NCBI GenBank assembly: GCA_021785095.1
Contig: JAJYGM010000526.1
Location: 1 to 7,045, forward strand
Origin: Actinomycetes bacterium
GTDB lineage: Bacteria; Actinomycetota; Acidimicrobiia; Acidimicrobiales; Bog-793
Direction: 5' to 3'
Length of the DNA: 7,045 nt
The notes under the pieces were generated by a model. That model did no database searches. It had not been told where the DNA came from and saw nothing but the letters and a program-made list of their open reading frames with translations. Below, piece by piece: positions 1 through 7,045 of the stretch (its first letter is position 1; each line of letters starts with the position of its first letter). The position numbers and the translations under genes are program-made.

Positions 1-43
1 CGACCGCGCCGTCGCCCGCGCCGGCACCGACCGCGCCGGCACC
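1..43. repeat. Short imperfect GC-rich direct repeats
   Basis: CGACCGCGCCG occurs at 1-11 and 28-38, and GCGCCGGCACC occurs at 18-28 and 33-43, so a 15-bp unit is nearly duplicated. The window edge cuts the array, so the copy number is unknown. It could be a low-complexity Ala/Gly- or Pro-rich coding stretch or a simple intergenic repeat; no function can be assigned. Confidence 0.5.
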
Positions 44-67
44 ACGACCTGTCGCGGTGCCCCTGCG

Positions 68-87
68 CGCGTGCGCTGGCGCATGCG
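68..87. terminator. GC-rich hairpin downstream of the DUF255 gene
   Basis: The arms GCGTGCGC (69-76) and GCGCATGC (79-86) pair over eight positions, with one G-T wobble on the plus strand that becomes an A-C mismatch in a minus-strand transcript. The outer pair 68/87 extends the stem. The innermost pair must open to give a CTGG loop. It lies about 75 bases past the stop of the minus-strand DUF255 gene and has no T-tract. It could be a non-canonical terminator, but a chance palindrome is quite possible in such GC-rich DNA. Confidence 0.25.
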
Positions 88-162
88 GGCCCTGGCGTCG
101 TGTGCCGGGCACCTCACCTCCTCGATGCAGACCCGGTCGACGCGCCGGGCGGCCAGACGAGC

Positions 163-2187
<2,025 letters not shown>

Positions 2188-2194
2188 GACGCCG

Positions 2195-2200
2195 ATGGTA
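2195..2200 (-). promoter_or_regulatory. Predicted -10 element of the DUF255 gene (leaderless)
   Basis: On the minus strand TACCAT matches the TANNNT -10 pattern and ends 7 bases before the GTG at 2187, so transcription would begin at or next to the start codon. No Shine-Dalgarno sequence and no convincing -35 are visible. The prediction rests on the same spacing recurring at four other genes here. Confidence 0.55.
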
Positions 2201-2218
2201 GGGGCGCCGGCGCGTCGA

Positions 2219-2224
2219 TAGCGT
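2219..2224 (+). promoter_or_regulatory. Predicted -10 element of the SDR gene (leaderless)
   Basis: TAGCGT matches TANNNT and ends 8 bases before the ATG at 2233. The intervening GGTCGGCT has no ribosome-binding site. It lies 18 bp from the opposing -10 of the DUF255 gene, so each promoter's upstream region overlaps the other. No clear -35 is seen. Confidence 0.55.
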
Positions 2225-2232
2225 GGTCGGCT

Positions 2233-3000
2233 ATGGACGTGCGGCTCGACGGCAAGATCGCGCTGGTCACCGGTGCGAGCCGAGGCATCGGGCTTGCGAT
2301 CGCGCGGCGCTACGCGGAGGCGGGAGCTTCGGTGATGCTCTCGTCGAGGAGGGCCGACGCCCTGGCGGCGGCCGCCGACGGGCTCGCCGGCTCGGACGGC
2401 GAGGTGGCCTGGCACGTCGCGCACGCTGGGGACCCCGCGCAGGTGACCTCGTGCGTCGAGGCGACCATCGAGCGGTTCGGCGCGCTGGACATCCTGGTCA
2501 ACAATGCCGCGACCAACCCCCACTTCGGCCCGCTCCTCGAGATCGACCGCGAGCGGGCGACCAAGACGCTGGAGGTCAACCTCCTGGGCGTCCTCGCGTG
2601 GTGCCAGGCGGCGTACGCCGCAGCGCTGCGCGACAGGGGGGGGTCGATCCTGAACATCGCCTCCGCCGGCGGCCTCGGCCCCGAGCCCGGCATCGGCTGG
2701 TACAGCGCCACGAAGGCCGCGGTGATCCACGTCACGAGGCAGCTCGCGTACGAGCTCGCGCCCGGCGTGCGGGTGAACGCGATCGCGCCCGGGCTCGTCC
2801 GCACCCGCTTCGCCCGTGCGCTGTGGGAGCCCCACGAGGAGCTGGTCGCCTCCCAGATCCCGATGCGCCGCATCGGCGAGCCCGACGACGTCGCGGCGGC
2901 CGCGCTCTTCCTCGTCTCCGACGAGGCGTCGTGGGTCACCGGCACCGTCTTCACCGTGGACGGCGGCGCGACGAGCCGGCCGTCCGGGGGCATCGCGTAG
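2233..3000 (+). CDS. Short-chain dehydrogenase/reductase, DHRS4-like, NADP-type
   Basis: A 255-residue classical SDR, complete for the family. The Rossmann nucleotide motif TGASRGIG is at 13-20. SSRR (37-40) after the second strand puts arginines where NADP(H)-preferring members carry them. NNAA (90-93), Asn116, Ser144, Tyr157 and Lys161 (YSATK) supply the structural motif and catalytic tetrad. [11 protein letters not shown] and the RTRFARALW stretch (190-198) resemble the DHRS4-like carbonyl reductase subgroup and bacterial relatives, more than FabG. The natural substrate, a ketone/alcohol or acyl-CoA intermediate, cannot be read from sequence. The ATG at 2233 is the first start just before the fold begins and sits 8 bases after a -10-like hexamer. 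It diverges from the DUF255 gene and converges on menE. SDR family is certain; subgroup is moderately sure. Confidence 0.93.
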   Translation: MDVRLDGKIALVTGASRGIGLAIARRYAEAGASVMLSSRRADALAAAADGLAGSDGEVAWHVAHAGDPAQVTSCVEATIERFGALDILVNNAATNPHFGPLLEIDRERATKTLEVNLLGVLAWCQAAYAAALRDRGGSILNIASAGGLGPEPGIGWYSATKAAVIHVTRQLAYELAPGVRVNAIAPGLVRTRFARALWEPHEELVASQIPMRRIGEPDDVAAAALFLVSDEASWVTGTVFTVDGGATSRPSGGIA

Positions 3001-3005
3001 CCGGC

Positions 3006-3025
3006 GCGTCCGTGGGTGTGGACGC
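3006..3025. terminator. Possible terminator hairpin between convergent SDR and menE genes
   Basis: GCGTCC (3006-3011) pairs perfectly with GGACGC (3020-3025) around an 8-base loop, five bases past the SDR stop. No T-tract follows. A second weak palindrome, GGGCGGCGCCC (3048-3058), lies nearer the menE end. The 80-bp gap between the two convergent stop codons contains nothing else I recognise. Confidence 0.35.
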
Positions 3026-3080
3026 CTGCACGGAGCCAGACGTCCTCGGGCGGCGCCCTCCTCCCCGGAGCAAGGCGCTG

Positions 3081-4232
3081 TCAGGAGAGGCCCGCCCGCC
3101 GGAGCTTTCCCGACGCCGTGCGCGGCAGGCGGTCGGTGAGCACCAGCTCCTTGGGCGCGGCCCAGGGCGGCAGCGTCGCCCGCACCGCCTCGACGAGGGA
3201 GACGAGCTGGGGCGGAGCCGAGGGGTCGGCGGGGACGACCCACGCGACCACCCGCTCGCCCCACTCGGGGTCCGGCCGCCTCCACACCGCGACGTCGGCG
3301 ACGGAGGCGAGGGCGGCGATCGCCTGCTCGACGGGGACCGGCCACACCTTCTCGCCGCCGGTGGTGATCACCTCTGTGAGCCGGCCGTCGACGACGAGGC
3401 GGCGGCCGGACAGCGCCCCCCCGTCGCCCGTCGGGAGCCACCCGCCGCGCCCGTCGGGGCCGGGCACCCTCGGGTCGGTCCCGTCGCGATAGGCGCGCAG
3501 CAGCATGGGGCCGCGGAGGAGGACCTCTCCGGCGCGGCCCTCCCCGGCACGCCCGGTTCCCACCGCCACGTCCACACCCTCGAGCGGGACGCCGTCGTAG
3601 ACGACGCCCGAGCCGGTCTCGGTCATGCCGTAGGTGGCGACGACGTTGGCGGGGAGCACGTGCGGTGGCGCCGCGCCGCCGAGCAGGATGCACGCGAAGA
3701 GCGCAGGGTCGACCCGGTCGAGCGCCGTCGCGACGAGCGACGTGTGCGTGACGTCGCCGCCCCGGGCGATGGACTCGACCACGTCGGCGTCGAAGCCCGG
3801 GAGCACGGTGCACGGGGTCCCGGTGACGAGCGAGCGCGTCAGCACCGACAGACCGCCGATGTGGGAGAGCGGGAGGCACGCGAGCCAGCGGTGCCTGGCG
3901 GGGTCGACGTCCAGGCGTGCGCTCGTCGCCCGCGCGCTCGCGTCGATCGCGTCGTGCGTGAGCACGACCCCGCGCGGCATGCCGGTCGACCCGCTGGTCG
4001 CGACCACGACGGCGTCCCCCTCTTCGACCGGGATGCCGCCCTCGAGGGTGACGACGTCGCCGTCGGGAGCGACCACCTTCGTCGGCGCGAGCGCGCGGAG
4101 GAGCGCGCGCGCGGCGGCAGGTGGAAGCCGCCCATCGAGCGGCGCGACGGCGTCGCCGGCGTCCCAGGCCGCTCGCAACGCGTCCAGAAACCCGGGTCCA
4201 CCGGGGAGATCGATTGCGACGAGCTCCGGCAC
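3081..4232 (-). CDS. menE: o-Succinylbenzoate--CoA ligase (MenE), short actinobacterial form
   Basis: A 383-residue ANL-superfamily acyl-CoA synthetase that activates o-succinylbenzoate with ATP and CoA to OSB-CoA, the substrate of the ring-closing step made by MenB. Visible motifs: the ATP-binding loop [11 protein letters not shown] (79-89), LPLSHIGGL (120-128), [20 protein letters not shown] (201-220) typical of actinobacterial MenE, TGD (268-270), the hinge-region [14 protein letters not shown] (283-296), and [10 protein letters not shown] (370-379) with the adenylation lysine at 376. The N-terminal part is much shorter than in E. coli MenE, as in mycobacterial MenE, so this is not a truncation. 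The GTG at 4232 is the nearest in-frame start and lies 8 bases after a -10-like TAACCT. It diverges from menB across 21 bp and ends facing the SDR gene. Confidence 0.93.
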   Translation of the reverse strand: MPELVAIDLPGGPGFLDALRAAWDAGDAVAPLDGRLPPAAARALLRALAPTKVVAPDGDVVTLEGGIPVEEGDAVVVATSGSTGMPRGVVLTHDAIDASARATSARLDVDPARHRWLACLPLSHIGGLSVLTRSLVTGTPCTVLPGFDADVVESIARGGDVTHTSLVATALDRVDPALFACILLGGAAPPHVLPANVVATYGMTETGSGVVYDGVPLEGVDVAVGTGRAGEGRAGEVLLRGPMLLRAYRDGTDPRVPGPDGRGGWLPTGDGGALSGRRLVVDGRLTEVITTGGEKVWPVPVEQAIAALASVADVAVWRRPDPEWGERVVAWVVPADPSAPPQLVSLVEAVRATLPPWAAPKELVLTDRLPRTASGKLRRAGLS

Positions 4233-4239
4233 CTGCCGG

Positions 4240-4245
4240 TAGGTT
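4240..4245 (+). promoter_or_regulatory. Predicted -10 element of menB, overlapping the menE -10
   Basis: TAGGTT matches TANNNT and ends 8 bases before the menB ATG at 4254. The spacer AGAGGGCC has only a weak purine run, too close to the start to be a normal ribosome-binding site. It shares five of its six base pairs with the opposing menE element, and the pair is symmetric about position 4243. TTGCGA at 4214-4219 is a possible but badly spaced (20 bp) -35. Confidence 0.6.
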
Positions 4246-4246
4246 A
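4241..4246 (-). promoter_or_regulatory. Predicted -10 element of menE, overlapping the menB -10
   Basis: On the minus strand TAACCT matches TANNNT and ends 8 bases before the menE GTG at 4232. It is formed by the same TAGGTTA heptamer that gives the menB element on the other strand. No Shine-Dalgarno sequence and no convincing -35 are visible. Confidence 0.6.
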
Positions 4247-4253
4247 GAGGGCC

Positions 4254-5153
4254 ATGGACGCGGTGGACACGGTCGTCTCCGGCAGGCCCATCGACCCGCT
4301 CGACGGGCTGCGCGCGCTCCCGCTCCCGGAGTTCGAAGCGGCCGGCGAATGGCGGGACATCCGCTACGAGACGGCGGAAGGGATCGCGCGGATCACGATC
4401 TGCCGCCCCGAGGTGCGCAACGCCTTCCGGCCGCAGACCGTGTCGGAGCTGTCGAAGGCCTTCGAGCTGGCTCGCGACGACCCCGAGGTCGGCGTCGTGG
4501 TGCTGCGAGGCGAGGGGCCCGACGCGTTCTGCTCGGGCGGCGACCAGCGGATCCGCGGCGACGACGGCTACGTCGGCGACGACGAGCTGGCGCGTCGCGG
4601 CGTGGGCCGGCTGAACGTGCTCGACCTCCAGGTCCAGATCCGGCGGCTCCCGAAGCCTGTCCTCGCGAGCGTCGCCGGGTACGCGATCGGGGGCGGGCAC
4701 GTCCTCCACCTGGTGTGCGACCTCACGGTCGCGGCCGACAACGCGCGCTTCGGCCAGACGGGGCCGAAGGTCGGGAGCTTCGACGGCGGCTACGGCGCGG
4801 GCCTGCTCGCTCGCACGATCGGGCTGAAGCGGGCGAAGGAGGTCTGGTTCCTCTGCCGCCAGTACGGCGCGAAGGAGGCGCTCGACTGGGGTCTCGTGAA
4901 CGCGGTCGTCCCGCTCGCGGAGCTCGAGTCCGAGACCGCGGCGTGGTGCCGTCGGATGCTCGCGCTGAGCCCGATCGCGTTGCGCATGCTGAAGGCCGGC
5001 ATGAACGCTGCAGACGACGGTCTCGCGGGCGTCCAACAGCTCGCGGGGGACGCGACCATGCTGTTCTACATGACCGAGGAGGGGCAGGAGGGGCGCGACG
5101 CGTACGTCGGGCGACGAGCGCCCGACTTCTCGAGATTTCCCCGCCGTCCCTGA
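4254..5153 (+). CDS. menB: 1,4-Dihydroxy-2-naphthoyl-CoA synthase (MenB), bicarbonate-dependent type
   Basis: A 299-residue crotonase-fold enzyme that cyclises OSB-CoA to DHNA-CoA in the cytoplasm, normally as a hexamer. It shows the MenB oxyanion-hole signature CSGGDQ (93-98), AGYAIGGGH (141-149), the active-site segment [15 protein letters not shown] (167-181) with Ser175 and Asp177, the late tyrosine in [14 protein letters not shown] (Tyr272), and the C-terminal [10 protein letters not shown] tail. Glycine at 170, after Gln-Thr, matches E. coli-type (type I) MenB, which uses bound bicarbonate as the catalytic base; mycobacterial type II enzymes have Asp there. The first ~40 residues form a non-conserved lead-in. 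The ATG at 4254 follows a -10-like hexamer by 8 bases. menA follows after 18 bases, so the two are probably co-transcribed. Confidence 0.96.
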   Translation: MDAVDTVVSGRPIDPLDGLRALPLPEFEAAGEWRDIRYETAEGIARITICRPEVRNAFRPQTVSELSKAFELARDDPEVGVVVLRGEGPDAFCSGGDQRIRGDDGYVGDDELARRGVGRLNVLDLQVQIRRLPKPVLASVAGYAIGGGHVLHLVCDLTVAADNARFGQTGPKVGSFDGGYGAGLLARTIGLKRAKEVWFLCRQYGAKEALDWGLVNAVVPLAELESETAAWCRRMLALSPIALRMLKAGMNAADDGLAGVQQLAGDATMLFYMTEEGQEGRDAYVGRRAPDFSRFPRRP

Positions 5154-5171
5154 CGAAGAGCTGAGCCGCTC

Positions 5172-6098
5172 GTGAGCACGGCGCCCGCGGCGGTCCCGGG
5201 GCCGCTGTCGCGCTGGGTGGCCGGCGCGCGGCCCCGGACGCTCCCGGCGGCGGCCGTGCCGGTCGTCGTGGGAACCGCCGTGGGGTGGTGGCTGCGGAGC
5301 GGCGCACCGGGCGGCGGCCGGCTGGTCGCCGGCCCGGAGGAGGTCATCTGGTGGCGCGCGGCGCTGGCGCTCGTCGTCGCGCTCGCCCTGCAGGTCGGCA
5401 CGAACTACGCGAACGACTACTCCGACGGGGTCCGCGGCACGGACCGAGGACGTGTCGGGCCGCTGCGCCTCGTCGCGTCGGGCTCGGCGACGCCCGAGTC
5501 GGTCCGGCGAGCGGCGCTCGCGTGCTTCGGGGTCGCTGGCGCGGCGGGTCTCGCGCTGGCGGCGTCGACCACGTGGTGGCTCGTCCCTGTGGGCGCGGCG
5601 TGCGTCGTCGCCGGGTGGCTCTACACGGGCGGACCGAGGCCCTACGGCTACCTCGGGCTCGGTGAAGCGTTCGTCTTCCTCTTCTTCGGCGTCGTCGCGA
5701 CGGTGGGCTCCGCGTACGTGCAGCGCCAGGCGTTCGGCCTGTGGTGGGTGTGCGTCCCGGTCGGGCTCCTCTCGACCGCGCTCTTGGAGGCGAACAACCT
5801 GCGCGACGTGGCGGGGGACGCGGCGGCGGGGAAGCGGACCCTCGCGGTGCGCGTCGGCCCCCGGCGCGCCCGCTGGCTGTACGTCGGGTCCCTCGCAGGG
5901 GTCGTGGCGGGGATCGCGGGCGCGGCGGTGGTCCGCCCCTGGGCGCTCGTCGCGCTGGGCGCGCTCCCCCTTGCGTTGAGGCCTTCGCGTGCGGTGCTCG
6001 ACGGCGCGAGCGGACGGGAGCTGCTGGCGGTCCTTGCGAGGACGGGACAGCTCCAGCTCGCGGTGGGCGCTCTGCTCGCGCTCGGGATCGTGCTGTGA
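5172..6098 (+). CDS. menA: 1,4-Dihydroxy-2-naphthoate polyprenyltransferase (MenA)
   Basis: A 308-residue UbiA-superfamily membrane enzyme that attaches a polyprenyl chain to DHNA, with loss of CO2, giving demethylmenaquinone. Both aspartate-rich Mg-diphosphate sites are present: NYANDYSDGVRGTD (78-91), followed by the MenA-typical RVGPLRLVASG (94-104), and NNLRDVAGDAAAGKRTLAVR (208-227). Eight or nine hydrophobic segments span roughly residues 24-307. The early WVAGARPRTLPAA (15-27) is also characteristic of MenA. The start is a GTG 18 bases after the menB stop. The gap has only a weak purine run (GAAGAG) and no TANNNT element, so expression probably depends on the menB transcript. It converges with menH. 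Length is normal and nothing is missing. Confidence 0.95.
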   Translation: MSTAPAAVPGPLSRWVAGARPRTLPAAAVPVVVGTAVGWWLRSGAPGGGRLVAGPEEVIWWRAALALVVALALQVGTNYANDYSDGVRGTDRGRVGPLRLVASGSATPESVRRAALACFGVAGAAGLALAASTTWWLVPVGAACVVAGWLYTGGPRPYGYLGLGEAFVFLFFGVVATVGSAYVQRQAFGLWWVCVPVGLLSTALLEANNLRDVAGDAAAGKRTLAVRVGPRRARWLYVGSLAGVVAGIAGAAVVRPWALVALGALPLALRPSRAVLDGASGRELLAVLARTGQLQLAVGALLALGIVL

Positions 6099-6114
6099 GC
6101 CCCCGGTGCCGGGC
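6099..6114. terminator. Possible hairpin between convergent menA and menH genes
   Basis: The 20-bp gap between the two stop codons contains GCCC (6099-6102) and GGGC (6111-6114), which can pair around an 8-base loop. Alternatively CCCGG and CCGGG (6102-6113) form a near-perfect palindrome. There is no T-tract on either side. If it works as a terminator it would serve both strands; the evidence is thin. Confidence 0.28.
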
Positions 6115-6118
6115 GCGG

Positions 6119-6886
6119 TCAGGGCGCGGCGCCCTCCGGCCGCCCGACGTCGAGGAAGCGGCGGACGATCCCGGCGCACAGCTCCGGCTGGGCGAGGTGC
6201 GCCGCGTGCCCCGCGCCCGGGACGAGGGAGAAGACCGCGGCCGGCGCGGCCGTGGCGAGGCGCGCCGCCGCGAGGGCGAACCGCACGTCGTTCGCGCCTG
6301 CGAGCGCGAGGAGAGGAGCTCGAAGCTCGAAGAGGCGGTCCCACAACGGCTCCTGGGCTCCGGTGCCCGCGAGCCGCAAGCTCGAGGCGAGGCCGGCCGG
6401 GGTGTTGCGGCGCCGCTGCTCCATGCCGGGGTCGCCCAGCGCGGCGAACATCGGCTGGGCCACCCAACGCACGAGGAACGCGTCCGCGTCCGCCTCCACC
6501 TCCGCGGCCAGGTCGAGGTCGCGCCGTCGCCGCGTGTCGCGTGCCGGAGCGTCCTCGATGCCCCCGGTCGCGCCGATGAGGACGAGGCGGCCAAGCCCGT
6601 CGGGGCGGCCGAGCGCGGCGTGCAGGGCGACGCGGGCGCCGAGCGAGTAGCCGAGGAGGTCGAAGGCCACCCCGCCTGCCCCGGCGACCTCCGCGAGGAG
6701 CGCGCCGCACTCGACGAGGTTCGCCCGTACGGCGGCGGATCCCCCGTGGCCGGGAAGGTCGACGCGGACGAGCTCCCGGCCTGTGCCCACGAGATCGGCG
6801 AAGCGTCCCCACGACCTCGCGGTCTGGGTGAACCCGTGCGCGAGCACGAGCCGCGGCCCCGACCCGCTCGACTCCGCGTGCAGCAC
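6119..6886 (-). CDS. menH: Probable SHCHC synthase (MenH), alpha/beta hydrolase
   Basis: A 255-residue alpha/beta-hydrolase-fold protein, close to the length of E. coli MenH. MenH eliminates pyruvate from SEPHCHC, the MenD product, to give SHCHC. The oxyanion-hole strand is [12 protein letters not shown] (15-26), followed by DLPGHGGS (43-50), the nucleophile elbow GYSLGAR (79-85) with Ser81, Asp200 in GANDVRF, and His227 in GAGHAAHL. This completes a Ser-Asp-His triad in family order. The fold alone would also fit an unrelated esterase or hydrolase; the MenH call leans on the HGF motif and on menD starting 5 bp away. The GTG at 6886 follows a -10-like TACGCT by 8 bases. The gene is head to head with menD and converges on menA. 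Confidence 0.86.
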   Translation of the reverse strand: MLHAESSGSGPRLVLAHGFTQTARSWGRFADLVGTGRELVRVDLPGHGGSAAVRANLVECGALLAEVAGAGGVAFDLLGYSLGARVALHAALGRPDGLGRLVLIGATGGIEDAPARDTRRRRDLDLAAEVEADADAFLVRWVAQPMFAALGDPGMEQRRRNTPAGLASSLRLAGTGAQEPLWDRLFELRAPLLALAGANDVRFALAAARLATAAPAAVFSLVPGAGHAAHLAQPELCAGIVRRFLDVGRPEGAAP

Positions 6887-6891
6887 GTGCG

Positions 6892-7045
6892 GTGAGCGTA
6901 GTCCAGGCCACCTTCGCGGCGACCCTCGCCGACGAGTGGGTTCGTGCCGGCGTGCGCGACGCCGTGGTCTGCCCTGGCTCGCGCTCGACCCCGCTCGCGC
7001 TCGCGCTCGCCGGGAACGGGGCGATCCGCCTGCACGTCCGTCTGG
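6892..7045 (+). CDS. menD: SEPHCHC synthase (MenD), N-terminal fragment cut by the window edge
   Basis: Only the first 51 codons are present. They read [14 protein letters not shown], then [19 protein letters not shown], then IRLHVRL, which match the N-terminal thiamine-diphosphate-domain start of MenD. This enzyme joins isochorismate and 2-oxoglutarate to make SEPHCHC, the first committed step after isochorismate. The GTG at 6892 is effectively forced: an in-frame TGA lies at 6829-6831 and no ATG, GTG, TTG or CTG codon occurs between. Unlike the other promoter-proximal genes it shows neither a TANNNT hexamer nor a Shine-Dalgarno sequence upstream. Any promoter must lie inside the menH coding region on the opposite strand. 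The family is clear despite the short fragment. Confidence 0.92.
   Translation, partial: MSVVQATFAATLADEWVRAGVRDAVVCPGSRSTPLALALAGNGAIRLHVRL
6895..6900 (-). promoter_or_regulatory. Predicted -10 element of menH, inside the menD coding region
   Basis: On the minus strand TACGCT matches TANNNT and ends 8 bases before the menH GTG at 6886; the spacer CACCGCAC has no ribosome-binding site. The hexamer covers the second and third codons of menD on the other strand, so the menH promoter would be embedded in the menD gene. Confidence 0.5.

Larger units (their letters stand above)
1..162. other. Region without a supportable gene at the left edge
   Basis: This stretch lies downstream of the DUF255 gene and runs off the window. 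No stop codon occurs on the plus strand here, so no rightward gene ends in it. On the minus strand the frame of the DUF255 gene stays open after its stop codon to the window edge, with mostly G or C at third positions. An AGGAGG-like run on the minus strand (122 down to 117) sits four bases before a GTG at 112, in a different frame, and that translation is arginine-rich and looks like nothing known. A leftward gene could start here, but I cannot support one. The region also holds a short repeat (1-43) and a hairpin (68-87). Confidence 0.4.

Noticed and set aside
84..122. Candidate minus-strand start (AGGAGG run then GTG at 112, or ATG at 84)
   Set aside because: Too little sequence remains before the edge and neither translation resembles a protein family. 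The spacing of four bases to GTG is also short.
2636..2643. Run of eight G bases inside the SDR gene, a possible frameshift site
   Set aside because: The frame reads through Arg-Gly-Gly into the conserved SIL segment with all downstream SDR motifs in frame, so there is no sign of a frameshift or error.
2233..3000. Annotation of the SDR as FabG (3-oxoacyl-ACP reductase)
   Set aside because: The [11 protein letters not shown] and RTRFARALW segments fit the DHRS4-like subgroup better, and no fatty-acid synthesis genes are nearby.
3081..4232. Truncation of MenE relative to the E. coli enzyme
   Set aside because: All catalytic motifs are present, and short N-termini are normal for actinobacterial MenE. 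The promoter position also supports the short start.
2223..4247. Long plus-strand frame (674 codons) over the SDR and antisense to menE
   Set aside because: It is out of frame with the real SDR, whose motifs are intact in the other frame, and antisense to MenE motifs. Arg/Gly-rich translation without domains.
4233..6911. Minus-strand frame extending upstream of menE across menB, menA and menH
   Set aside because: It is antisense to clear menB and menA genes and is dominated by Arg and other shadow-frame residues. MenE homology begins only near residue 1 of the 383-residue call, and no closer in-frame start exists.

Overview
This is a very GC-rich (well above 70% by eye), gene-dense bacterial window. 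The base composition, the GTG starts, the short actinobacterial-type MenE and the apparent leaderless genes all suggest an actinobacterium. A deep, non-mycobacterial lineage such as Acidimicrobiia or Thermoleophilia is possible, but that placement is a guess. It holds seven protein genes, one of them cut by the right edge. I see no RNA genes, mobile elements or CRISPR arrays.

Left part (1-3000): positions 1-162 hold no gene I can support, only a short GC-rich repeat and a hairpin. Then comes a minus-strand gene for a thioredoxin-fold plus alpha/alpha-barrel protein (DUF255, YyaL/SPATA20 family). Across a 45-bp gap, facing away from it, is an NADP-type short-chain dehydrogenase.

Right part (3081-7045): a menaquinone (vitamin K2) biosynthesis cluster on mixed strands: menE (-), menB and menA (+, likely one operon), menH (-) and the start of menD (+). 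In pathway order MenD makes SEPHCHC, MenH converts it to SHCHC, MenE activates o-succinylbenzoate to its CoA ester, MenB closes the naphthoate ring, and MenA prenylates DHNA at the membrane. menF, menC, the DHNA-CoA thioesterase and the final methyltransferase are not in the window. The dehydrogenase and DUF255 protein are not known menaquinone enzymes.

The most striking feature is how genes start. Five of the seven have a TANNNT -10-like hexamer ending 7 or 8 bases before the start codon, with no Shine-Dalgarno sequence, as expected for leaderless mRNAs. Genes are arranged head to head with gaps of 45, 21 and 5 bp. In the 21-bp menE/menB gap one heptamer, TAGGTTA, supplies a -10 hexamer on both strands, and both start codons lie symmetrically 8 bases away. 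This looks like a minimal bidirectional leaderless promoter co-expressing two consecutive enzymes of the pathway.
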